The translations under genes were made by a program, and so were the position numbers. Positions 50,101-60,149 of a stretch of 64,000 bases of DNA are shown piece by piece. Numbering within the stretch: position 1 is the stretch's first letter; every line of letters begins with the position of its first letter. The notes beneath the pieces were generated by a model, which saw only the letters and a list, made by a program, of their open reading frames with translations, searched no databases and was not told the DNA's origin. The stretch is from NCBI GenBank assembly GCA_020086605.1, contig JACBWW010000015.1, positions 13,860,419 to 13,924,418 of the forward strand, in the 5' to 3' direction. The stretch comes from Lanius collurio (lineage: Eukaryota; Chordata; Aves; Passeriformes; Laniidae).

Positions 50101-53100
50101 CCAAGGGCAGCCACAAGTGCAGCAACTGTTTGGTTTTTTTCTTCTTCCCAGTGGCTGTGCTGGCTTAAATGCACATGAAGCTATAGCTGAGAGAGTGATG
50201 GCTCTAGGTGTAAATAATGGGCTTATCCTCTCTGCGTGGGACACTCGGGTCACAATTCCTAGTACCTTTTTCTCAGTGGTGTAGCTGGCTCAAGGAGTTT
50301 GTGCCCTGCCTGTGAATTGCTCATTTGCTTCTGCTGGCTCAGTTGTTTGTGAGAGCATGGTGGAAATTTAAACTAGTAACTAGTTCTAAAAGAAAGAAAA
50401 AAGAAAACCCCAAGGGTAAAAACTTTAATCCATCTCTCTTTATCCTGCCTCAGTTAATGAATCTGATTCTCAGGGTGTTTCTACAGATGTTTGTTCCTGC
50501 AGAAATAAGGGCAATGAGGATGGGAATGAGCAGGTGAGATTGGGACATCTTTAAGCTGATGTTATCACCAAGAAAGAGTACAGGGATCTGTTCCCTTCAT
50601 TAATGAGCATATGACAGCTTTGGCTGTACTCCTTTAAAATAACCTAAGCATTGAAGCATATGTTGCAAGTTCTGTGCCCAACTACAGGGAACCAGCAAAG
50701 AGGACAGGAGATATGACCTTCAGAGGGGAGTTCTGCTCTGCTGGAGACACAGAAGCCTGTCTGTGAAATCTCCCTGCTCTTAAAACACAATATGAAATTT
50801 ATTATAAGTATCCAATACTGAAGTCTGTTGTATACAGTTCATGTTTAAACCCTTTTCAAAGCAACTTTTTACAGCCATTAACTAACACACCTTTTGAATT
50901 CTATCACAGTGTATTTAGAACTCTATCTTTTTAAAGGCAAGTGTTTGAAGAAAGTGGTTTATAGGAAATCTCTGCTACAGATGTATACTTTTAAAATGGT
51001 ATTTGCAATCAAAGTTCATACTATTCTAACAGGATCAGGATTTATAAATAAATATTAATTGATTTTTTTCAGTTGCTACTGATGCCATTTCCTTCCCTGC
51101 AGAAACAAAGCTTAGTCTCTTTACAATTTTGTTTGACTACAGTACCTTACTTTGCATGGAAATCACGAATAATCATGTGTGGGGAATTTCATTTTGAAAG
51201 CAGTCTTCAAAATGCTTTGCCAAGAAACATTTATGCAGTTAGTGAAACAGTTCGGTATTACCATCATACTTCATAATACGTATTCTCCACTCCACTTACG
51301 TAGGCTTTGGAAGACTTCATGCAACTTAATATAATGCCTCTCTGTGTCCTTCTTCCCATAATAGTTACTCTTGCTTTCACTTCTTCCTTCCAAGCCTTAA
51401 GTTCATCAATACTACAAAAAGTTGTCATTTATCATTAAGCTGCTGATCAGTGCACATTACAGTGTCCAGAATTCTTGTACTTGACTTGAACTGCGCAAGA
51501 TCATAAGTGTAAATTTATTCCTGTAACTGTGTTGAGGCAAACATGCAAGAGTGAACCTTTCAAAGCTTGCTGCAGGCATTATAAATAAATTTAGCGGAAA
51601 TTCCTCTATCAGAACTGCTTCCAGGGAACCAAGTTGCCTTTGTTCTTCCCTCATAGTTGGAATGTAGCAGCTGTTGGTCACAAACTGGTGCACCTAAATT
51701 CATTTCTTCAAGTCTTTTCTGCTGCATCGATACTAATGGTATATTGTACACAGTTACACCTGTGTGGTAGGTGCATCTGTACCCTTGAACTTCATTAGCC
51801 AAATACCAGTTTTTCTTAACTGGGGAGTGTGCTAAACCTTTGTCTCACCCCACCCACAGATCTGGAATTTACCCATAAAATAGTTCCAGCTCAGCACCTA
51901 GGATGCACACTAATAAATCTCCAATCTATGGCCTGTAAGGCTGCTGCCTGGCCCAAACTGAACTGGGAGAAACTGTGAGAACCGTGAGAACGTGGGACTT
52001 CTATGATCCCAGTGGGTCACTTATTTAATTTCATGATAGTTCAAAAGGAAAAAGATCTGACAATAATAGCAGTGCCTTTTTGTAATGGAAAGGCCCACCC
52101 TGAACTACTTTGGAACATGTTAAACCCTTGCTATCGTATGAAATATTTTTCTCCTTTTCTGAGACCTTGTACATGTTGGACTGTAGCATGTGCCTTTCTC
52201 ATTGACTGAATGGGAACTTAGACTTTTAAATGTAGGTGTCCTAAACTAAGCTGTAGTTAAATGTCTAAAGCAGATGGCAGAAGTACCTCGCTGTGGGGCC
52301 AGATTCTTGCCTGAATGGGAGCATTTGGCAAATTAAATGAAGTATGTAGTTGGATGAATAGGTCAAATATAGAAGACAAAGTGCTGGCTGCTGCAGCTGC
52401 CCAAACTAGATTACCAAGCAGAAGGGGAGTGTGTAAAGCCTAAGTGGATCCAAATTTGAGAAAGGGAAAATCAACTAAGCATGACCATTCTTCCTGGGTC
52501 ATCTTCACTGTGTCCAGGGTAAATCTTGTGCAGCTGAGGATTTGGCCCCTGCTGATTGGGATGTTTGGTTTCCTGGATAGAAAAACCCCGCAATCCTATT
52601 AGACAACACACAAAAATCCCTCTGAAATGTTTCTAAAGGAGTCAGTCTGCTAAGCGTCTGCTAAATGTGCAGAGTACACAGAATCCCTTCTGGCACTGTC
52701 TTGAATGATGCATTTACCAATATTAATGGAGATACCAAACCATATTGCTCCACAGTTCCTCCTGCACACATTGTGCTCCCAACGCACATATGTGTGTATG
52801 TGAAATGCCAATTATGGTTTTTGCATTCCCTGGTTTAAGCACCAGTGTTTTTTCAAAATGCTGACTGGCCATTACCACAGCCAGACCATCCTGTGGTCTC
52901 CTCACTCAAAAATGTTTCTCCAACTGAAAAAGAAAAACAACAAAAAATGTTGTTTCTTTGGTCTGTTGCACTGTAATCTCTGTTCTTCTGGGGATTATAT
53001 AGCTCTGCGGGTGATTTCTGTAATTCATTCTAGTCTTTCATTAGAAGTAATAGACGGTCTTAATTACAGCATGCCACATGACAAACTGGTAAAGGTGCTA

Positions 53101-54899
53101 GAAATGTTGCCAACAGGAAAAGAATTGGATGCTGTGAATTTTTTTTAATTAAGAGTTGGCAGTGCTGACGGGAAATAAGATTGGACTTGTGTCCACTGAA
53201 AGCGATGTAATTTTGGTGTAGACATTTTTTCTAAATGTCAAGAATTGTATGTTGTTTGTGGTTTTAAGAACTTGAAAAATTATCTTCAGCTTAAACAAAA
53301 TAAGACAAACCTTTTAAATTAAATATATACCAAACAGCGAAAGAAACCTGGCAACTTTGGATTTTTCTCTCAACATTGCTTTAAACTGTAGTTTTCCTTA
53401 GTGTGCCTTAATTTGTGATGAATGTTTACTTTATACCATTAAGTATTCTTGGGTCATTAAGTTACTGTAGCAAATATTATTTCAAATGTTGGTAGAAATG
53501 TAAATTGATGTCTTTGCTACTTGCAGTCAGGCTCTTAAAAGCATCTGCAGGGTTGGGGTCTTATTTCTCCCCCCTTGTATTTTCCCAGAAGGCACAAAGT
53601 GAAGCTGTGTGGCCTGAGTCTTCCCAGGTAGGCAGTTCCACATTACTTTTGCAAAACCTTAATTAATTTCCTGCAAGGGAGAGTGTGGTGCATTCATTAC
53701 ACTAAATTCTTCTGAAGACAGGGTGGTTCTCAAAGTCAAGGGAGAGTGAGAAAGTCCTTTCTAGACAGGAATTTGGGGTGGGAGTCTGACAGTAGGTGCC
53801 CTCAGCCTTTGGTGGAGCATGTTATTCTCCAATAACTAGGGAGAAACCAGGGTGTGGTCAGGTATTTTGGGGAAAGAGCAGATACCCAACTAGAGTAATC
53901 TTCCAATTACCCAGAGACTTTCAAACTGAATTTGAGATGGAGGTAATGTTTCTTTATTTGTGGAGAATCAAAAGTGGGACCACTATGGAGAAAAATACTA
54001 AATAAGTGAGAGCCAGAGTCATAACCATGTGCAATTTTTTGGTTTTTGCTCTGAGAAAAGCAGATTGCTAGATGGAAGATGGTCACTGTTCAACTGTCAA
54101 ATCCGTCTGTGGTACCTGTACCTAAAACTAAGAAAAAACCCAAACCTTTTGTGCAGAATAAATACCTGACATACCAAGTTTTCTACCATTAGCAAATGAT
54201 CGTTGGGGTTATTACATGGTCCTGACTGTGGCAAAGTGATTAGCAGTTAAGTCAGTGGGTTTTTTTACCATGAGAGAATATCTGCCAATCATGATCAAAA
54301 GAGAAGTAATCTGCAATAGTAGTACTCCAAAAGAGAGGAAAATAGTAATTTCTAATTATTATTCAACTCATTGACTGCTTAATTCCAAAGCACATTTTGT
54401 TCAAAAGATAAATCTAGCCATGCTGTCAGATTACACTTGCCTTTGGGCTGGGGGAGAGGCTAATTCCTGGGGATTTCCTGCCCGTTCCTGCTGCTGTGCT
54501 GGTGCAAGAGTAGCCATCATCCCCCCTCTGCACCAAGTGCATTCACTAATGGGAGAAGGGGCAGAGATAGCTGCAAGCATCGCAGGGCATTAGGCAAGCA
54601 CATACATAAAATACTTCTAAGTCCTCCCAGCGATAATGTTCAAATTCATTCTTACTCTGATGATTTGAGTATTAATTTGCTTCCTGTGATTATTTAGTGT
54701 GTATATGCAGCCTGGGTTTTTTTTTTTCCTTCCCCTTTGCATGTGATGTGCTAGCAAAGGAAAGAAGTAATAGTCTCCTGGGATGTGTACAGCTCTGTTC
54801 ATATCTGAGGTATGAAGTCAACTCAAGACCATTTTGTTCTCATAAAATATACAGCACTGCAGTTTAATGGATAATGGCATAAATGCCAAGATTTGATGG
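47188..54899. other. FBXW7 intron, part between second CR1 and assembly gap
   Basis: No exon recognised. The first 390 bp are purine-rich and GC-richer. An A-tract lies at 48229-48245, and small inverted repeats of CTGTGGTGG lie at 50021-50065. The rest is AT-rich unique sequence. Confidence 0.85.
48229..48245. repeat. A17 tract preceded by ATTAAA hexamers
   Basis: An A-run begins 9-15 nt after two adjacent ATTAAA hexamers (48209-48214, 48215-48220). This arrangement is also seen at the 3' end of retroposed transcripts. No parent transcript or target-site duplication could be recognised. Confidence 0.8.
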
Positions 54900-55235
54900 N
54901 NNNNNNNNNNNNNNNNNNNNNNNNNNNNNNNNNNNNNNNNNNNNNNNNNNNNNNNNNNNNNNNNNNNNNNNNNNNNNNNNNNNNNNNNNNNNNNNNNNNN
55001 NNNNNNNNNNNNNNNNNNNNNNNNNNNNNNNNNNNNNNNNNNNNNNNNNNNNNNNNNNNNNNNNNNNNNNNNNNNNNNNNNNNNNNNNNNNNNNNNNNNN
55101 NNNNNNNNNNNNNNNNNNNNNNNNNNNNNNNNNNNNNNNNNNNNNNNNNNNNNNNNNNNNNNNNNNNNNNNNNNNNNNNNNNNNNNNNNNNNNNNNNNNN
55201 NNNNNNNNNNNNNNNNNNNNNNNNNNNNNNNNNNN
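54900..55235. other. assembly gap (336 N)
   Basis: Continuous run of N between ATTTGATGG and AAGAAAAATCC. Sequence content is unknown. Frames that read through it are artefacts. Confidence 1.
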
Positions 55236-56884
55236 AAGAAAAATCCTTTCTGAAAAGTCTATCATCAAATACTGAAATTCATTCTCAAACATCTTACTTA
55301 TACTTCCTGTAATTTTAATGGCTCACCCATCTAGCACAGCAATAAAAGATGGTATCCATTATTTTTCAGTGATCCTTGCAACTGGTTTTCTTGGGGGAAA
55401 CACAGGGGGCTACTCCTCCTGGGGAAGCAGCAAGGGTGAGGCTGGTGATTCGGCAGCATTCAGGGCGGTTCTGGCTCAGTGCTTGTCTGGTGAAATGCTG
55501 TGGAGTGTCCCATGTGAGGCACGGACAAGAAAACACAGCTACAAGGCAAGCTCTTCTGATTGTGTTGTAGCTGTTCCCGTAGGAAGGAGTCTTAGCTTTC
55601 CTGTGTAACCACTGATGAAGCAGAACACAAGATCTTCAGTGGCTGTTTTTAGGTAAAGTCGTAAGGGTATTTTAAAAGTATAAAAACCACAATCACAACA
55701 CAAGTATATCATCTGTAAGCTTTAGAGAATCCTGTTGGGCTTGGGGTGTTTTGTTTTAGGTAGGTAGGCAGGCTGATACAATAAATGGTTAAATAACTAT
55801 ATTATAATACAACATTTAAAAAGATCAAATCAGTTGTGGAAGAAAGATGCCAACTTTTAAACTGTGTCTTAAACGTGAAATTTTGGAAAAAGGAAGCAAA
55901 TGGCTACACTAAAGTCTGAAAGGTAATACAAGTAGTTTATGTATTTTGCAGCTCACAGTTGTAAACAGCAGTAAACATTCTTCAGCTGGCTAAACTGTTG
56001 TGGTGTATCACATCTCAAAAAAAAAAAAAAAGGAAAAGCAACAAAAACTCAGAAGTTGCGTTTGGCATATGCATGTCTCATTTAGTCCAAAAGTCTGTGG
56101 TTAAAGATTACCCAAATATGTAGAAAGTAATCTCTATTTGTCAGCCTGGATAAATATGGCTTTCATTGGTTTCCATCTCTTTGGTAATTTTTTCAGTCTG
56201 GCTTCCCCTTTTAGCAGCTGCCCTGCTCATTATTTGGTTTTGATCATATCTAATTGCAGGTGACATTCAAGACTGGGGTGTAGCGTTTTTCATCCTTACC
56301 CTTCTTGAAAAAATGCTGGTTAATCTGTCAGTCAGCTTTACTGCAGTTTTATAAATGTTTTCAATGTACAATTTTAAAACTAAAGTATAGACAGAAGAAA
56401 AGATACAGTTGATTTTTTTTTTTAAGGCCCTAAGATAAATATAGTTTGTAATGCAGACAGACTACCTAAAATTTAACCATTTCAATGAGAGACTTGGCAA
56501 CGAACCTGAACACAAAAAAATCAAGGGCTTTGGTTTAGTTCTTTCCCTCCTCTCTCAGGAGGACAGAGAAAAAACAGTTTAGTAAATAAACTAACACAGT
56601 TCTGCACACTTTTTTGCATTTGAAATTTGGGAATTAGAAGAATGTAATTTCAATAGATTTTGGGCCCTAAAAGAGCAATAATATATACCTGCACCCTATA
56701 AAACATGTTTCAAATAATGTTGAATTTAGAAAATGTTGCTGTAAGTCATTTTATGATTGTCAACTTTTTGAAATTTGGTATAAAAGTAGAAGGTAAAAAT
56801 GTGTTAATTTTACAGAAGTACACGTAAGTAAGGTTGGTCATGTAACTAAATCTGTGTTGTTACTCTTTTTCCCTCACCTTGCAG
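55236..56884. other. FBXW7 intron, last part before exon 2
   Basis: AT-rich intron with an A-tract near 56017-56031 and a T-rich tract near 56413-56424. It ends in the pyrimidine-rich acceptor TTTTTCCCTCACCTTGCAG. No other exon seen. Confidence 0.9.
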
Positions 56885-56967
56885 ATGAAGAGAAAGTTGG
56901 ATCATGGCTCCGAGGTCCGTTCTTTCTCTCTGGGAAAGAAACCCTGCAAAGTCTCAGAATACACAAG
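56885..56967 (+). CDS. FBXW7: FBXW7 common exon 2 (shared by alpha, beta, gamma)
   Basis: This is the first exon shared by all FBXW7 isoforms. It encodes MKRKLDHGSEVRSFSLGKKP then CKVSEYT, plus two bases (AG) of a split Ser codon. The acceptor is a strong pyrimidine tract ending CACCTTGCAG directly before ATG, and the donor is AAG|GTAATT. The length is 83 nt (27 codons + 2), so it starts in phase 0 and ends in phase 2, agreeing with both neighbouring exons. MKRK is a known basic nuclear-localisation element in mammalian FBXW7 (alpha residues 168-171). A second basic patch, GKK, follows. The sequence is identical to the human protein as I remember it, as expected for strong purifying selection. 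Confidence 0.97.
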
Positions 56968-59900
56968 GTAATTAAATGCAGGGACAGATCACTGGATCCT
57001 GATTCCTGCATATATCCTGTCTTTCCAATTGCTGAGCCTGATTAATTAAGCTCCTCTTAATGTTAAAGCACTGTAAAGCAAAGAAGGGGTGCTATCAGCA
57101 TTTGTATATTGCTTTGCTATTTTAAATTATGTTAACTGTAGGTGAGTTTTAATGAAGTAGCCAGACTTGCATTTCTTTGGTTGAGGTTTGTGTTTCATTC
57201 TAAATATAGCATGCTCGTTTACTTAAGAGACTTTTTGAGGGTTGGAGCATTTTTGGGAATAAAATCAATCAGATTTTAAAAAGGGACATAATGATAAACC
57301 CTAAGAATATTAAAATTGTGATCGAATGTATCCCTTTGCTATGGTAACAGGAATGAGAGAATGGAAATTCATGTAGGCAGAGCAGACCATCTGATCTTAA
57401 CAGGAACACACATGTACTTGTTGCCCACAATGTGAAAGTATTACAGGTTCTGGTCCCTTTCCTTGCTGCTCCTGTATGGTACCAGGAAGCACAAATATCT
57501 GTTGCTGTTCTCATGAGGTGCTGTGTGGGGTTAGCCACGAGCAGCAGTAGTGGAGCAAGGCTGTGGATGCACGCCTTACAACTGCATTCATACTATGTAG
57601 TTGCCATAACAATTGTGCCTGGATGTCACACTGCTTCCCATCCTGTTTGAATTGACACTATTTTACATTTTTTCCCCACTATAAGCATCGTCCCTCCCAT
57701 AAGCACTGCATTTGCCTCCCAAGGCTCTCTGGAAATGGTGCTTCTTTTGAACACGCTACAGTGGTGTTCAGTCACTGATGGCTCTTTCAAAGTAGTTTAT
57801 ATTTTATTTCTCCTCCTTTAAGAGGTTTATCAGGTGATGAGTGAAAAGTTAAGCAGCAGGTCCTAGGGTTGCTTTTCATGTGTGTAAATGCTGCAGCAGA
57901 GTAAGGAGGGCAGTATGTTGTTGCTGAGAGGCACTTGTTGCAGCTTCCACATCCCCCCGAGCCTCAAGGCGATATCTTCTGATTTCTGAGTCAGTCTAAT
58001 GGAAAGACTCTCTTGTTGGGCACCAGTTCTTCAGGTGACACACTGTTCTCTGCACTCCCAGAAGAGCAAGCAGTTCAGCAACAAAGAAAGTATGCTTTTT
58101 TGTCAAGTGTAACTGTCAGATTCAGAGGAACTGCTGGACTTATCCAGCTTCCAGAGAGACCTGACTTGTTGTTTCAGGGGAGTGAAAACCTAGAGGAAAA
58201 ATGAAGCCCCAACAACTATCTTGTGGTTTAATCTCAGGTCAGAGGAAAGAAGCTTTTAGATCCTGTTTTGAATAACTTTTTGACTGAGAGCCAGTTAATA
58301 CCTGAAGAAAGTAAAGTGTAACTGTTCTACTGGGGCGAGTTCAAGGCTACATACTGCTCAGAACCAATAAAAGCTAATTTCAAGTGCCTTATTTTGGACC
58401 TTGAATGATAGGCCTTTTGCTGGATCTCTGAGCAGGTGATTAGAATGAGTAAGCTGTAAAATCACTTTTTGTTTTAAAAATACCTTTAACTGATTGCTTG
58501 GCTTTTGAGTAGTTATTGGCATAAAAGAATCCTTAAATAACATCTGATCCTCCTTTCTTAAACTCTTTGATTTTGTTTTATCTAAATAATATGTAGGCAA
58601 ATGATACAGTTCTTGTGCCTTCTTGTTTCCGTTTTCCCTAGGATCAGTCACTCTAAAATTGACCAGCTAATTGACCTGTTTGCATATAACAGGTAAAGCC
58701 AGTAAACAAATGCCATTTAAGAGGATCCTTCATCTCTGAAGCAGTATTTTTACACCAGCTTCTGTTTCTATTACTCAGCAAAATGAACAGTTAAAAGTAG
58801 GCCTGCTCAAACCAATCTTTACTTTTCTTGGCCAGTTTGGGTAAATGTTAGGACATGCTATGATTGTCCTTCAGAACAAGGAAGAGTAGAGTGAAATATT
58901 TGTAGAGCATAATGAGGTAAATATTAAAATGAACTTGCTTGCATCATTTAAAGCTATTCCTGTAGCCACTGAAAAATCAGGAAACTCCCTAAGCTCATGC
59001 CTACTAAAAAGCTGGGTTTATCCTACAAAAAAGCAGAGGGTTTTTTGGAGTCTTACGCTGTATTTAAAGTGTTCATGCTTGTGCAAATACTACTGGGGTT
59101 CCATATTTCCTGCTAGGGAATACAGCTTTGATATTCTGTGAACGAAGTACTTTACATGTTGTAAAAAAAGCCAAAACTCAAAAATGAAAAAACAACCAAC
59201 CAACCAACCAAAAAAACCCCAAACCAGAAAACACAGTCAGCTGTATTTCTTTAGACTCACACAATAATAGCTTAATCCCAGCTCTTTTAAAAGCTCCATT
59301 CCATATGAATGAGCTGGTTTTTAACATGTCCGAGTGAAAAAATCAAACTGTGATTCAGAGAGCACCTTTGGCTCCTTTTCCCTTTTCACTTCACACTCTC
59401 CCCATTAATTCCTGTGTCATTCCATCAACACACAAACTTTAAAAGACTGTATAGAGTATTTCAAAGCCCAGTTCCAGACCACTAAGCCACTAGAACTGCT
59501 TGATATTACTAGCTCTTTGTCAACAAAATATATTAAAACCTAAAAATAGATACTTCTCTTCCTTTCTGTTTGGAGATGAAGCAGCACTAGCGCATTTCAC
59601 GTACAGGTGGAACTCTGAGATGTGGCTTCCTACATCCCCAGTCAGAAGGCACCAGTTTTGCCCAGAAGGAAAGGAAACACTGACAAGGAAAGGAATCTGT
59701 AGTCCTGCATCTTTACACACAGCTTGCTGGCCAGTTAACAGTGATAATTTTTCAGTCTTGAAATGTGATCCTTATTTCTCCCCTGGCTGGAGGGCTAGCA
59801 CTGCAGTGATAGAAGCAGGCAGGTTTATCCAAGTGAGGGACCGAGCTCTTGAGTGACCAGCAGAACAGTTCTTCACATTAATGCTTTTACATGAAACTAA

Positions 59901-60007
59901 AGAGTTTAAGTAATAGTTGCAATGTACTAGATTTTTTATTCTGCAACAGACTCGTGAATTTTCCTTGATGTTTTACCTGTGGCTGTCACTTTTCATTTGT
60001 ATGGCAG
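56968..60007. other. FBXW7 intron between common exons 2 and 3 (3,040 bp)
   Basis: Starts GTAATT and ends TTTCATTTGTATGGCAG. It holds a short (AACC)n-like tract with A-runs at about 59190-59225 and otherwise unique AT-rich DNA. The 118-codon open frame at 59500-59856 does not resemble FBXW7 or anything else I know. Confidence 0.9.
59190..59225. repeat. (AACC)n / A-rich simple repeat
   Basis: AACAACCAACCAACCAACC followed by A7 and CCCC. Confidence 0.9.
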
Positions 60008-60149
60008 TACCACGGGGCTGGTGCCATGTTCCGCCACACCGACGACGTTTGGGGACCTGCGGGCAGCCAATGGCCAGGGACAGCAGCGGCGCCGCATCAC
60101 ATCCGTGCAGCCGCCATCGGGCCTTCAGGAATGGCTGAAAATGTTCCAG
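60008..60149 (+). CDS. FBXW7: FBXW7 common exon 3 (phospho-regulatory region, start of dimerisation segment)
   Basis: This 142-nt exon completes the split Ser codon and adds 47 codons: TTGLVPCSATPTTFGDLRAA, NGQGQQRRRITSVQPPSGLQ, EWLKMFQ. The acceptor is TATGGCAG|T and the donor is CAG|GTAACC (phase 0). The Thr-Pro in CSATPTT corresponds to Thr205 of human alpha, a reported ERK/Pin1 site (residue 87 in gamma numbering). RRRITS contains an RxRxxS basophilic-kinase motif whose Ser matches alpha Ser227, reported as phosphorylated downstream of PI3K/SGK1 (gamma 109). GLQEWLKMFQ begins the dimerisation segment that precedes the F-box. The only difference from the remembered human sequence is PPT to PPS before GLQEW. 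The exon holds 12 CpGs within about 110 bp, far above the flanking introns. The open frame runs on into the intron but is not coding there. Confidence 0.97.

Larger units (their letters stand above)
10631..60149 (+). other. FBXW7: FBXW7 locus, partial: gamma first exon plus two common exons
   Basis: Three exons (10631-10777, 56885-56967, 60008-60149) join in one frame to 124 codons matching the N-terminus of vertebrate FBXW7 isoform gamma. FBXW7 is the substrate-binding subunit of an SCF E3 ubiquitin ligase that recognises phosphodegrons in cyclin E, MYC, NOTCH and JUN. The joined peptide runs from the gamma-specific N-terminus through MKRKLDHG to the start of the dimerisation segment (GLQEWLKMFQ). 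Introns are 46,107 and 3,040 bp. The next exon, expected to begin with the SWSGPEKLLALDELIDS segment, was not found in 60150-64000. The F-box, eight WD40 blades and stop codon must therefore lie downstream. Known human isoform lengths (alpha 707, beta 627, gamma 589) fit a 49-residue gamma exon plus 540 common residues, exactly the length seen here. Confidence 0.96.

Noticed and set aside
49891..50253. 120-codon open frame on the - strand with inverted CTGTGGTGG repeats
   Set aside because: The GC-richer patch explains the length. The 9-bp inverted repeat is too short to call an element.
54864..55312. Open frames of 130-142 codons spanning the N run
   Set aside because: They exist only because N is read as unknown residues; no real sequence supports them.
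59500..59856. 118-codon open frame just before exon 3
   Set aside because: It lies inside the intron between two confirmed FBXW7 exons, in unrelated sequence with no domain.
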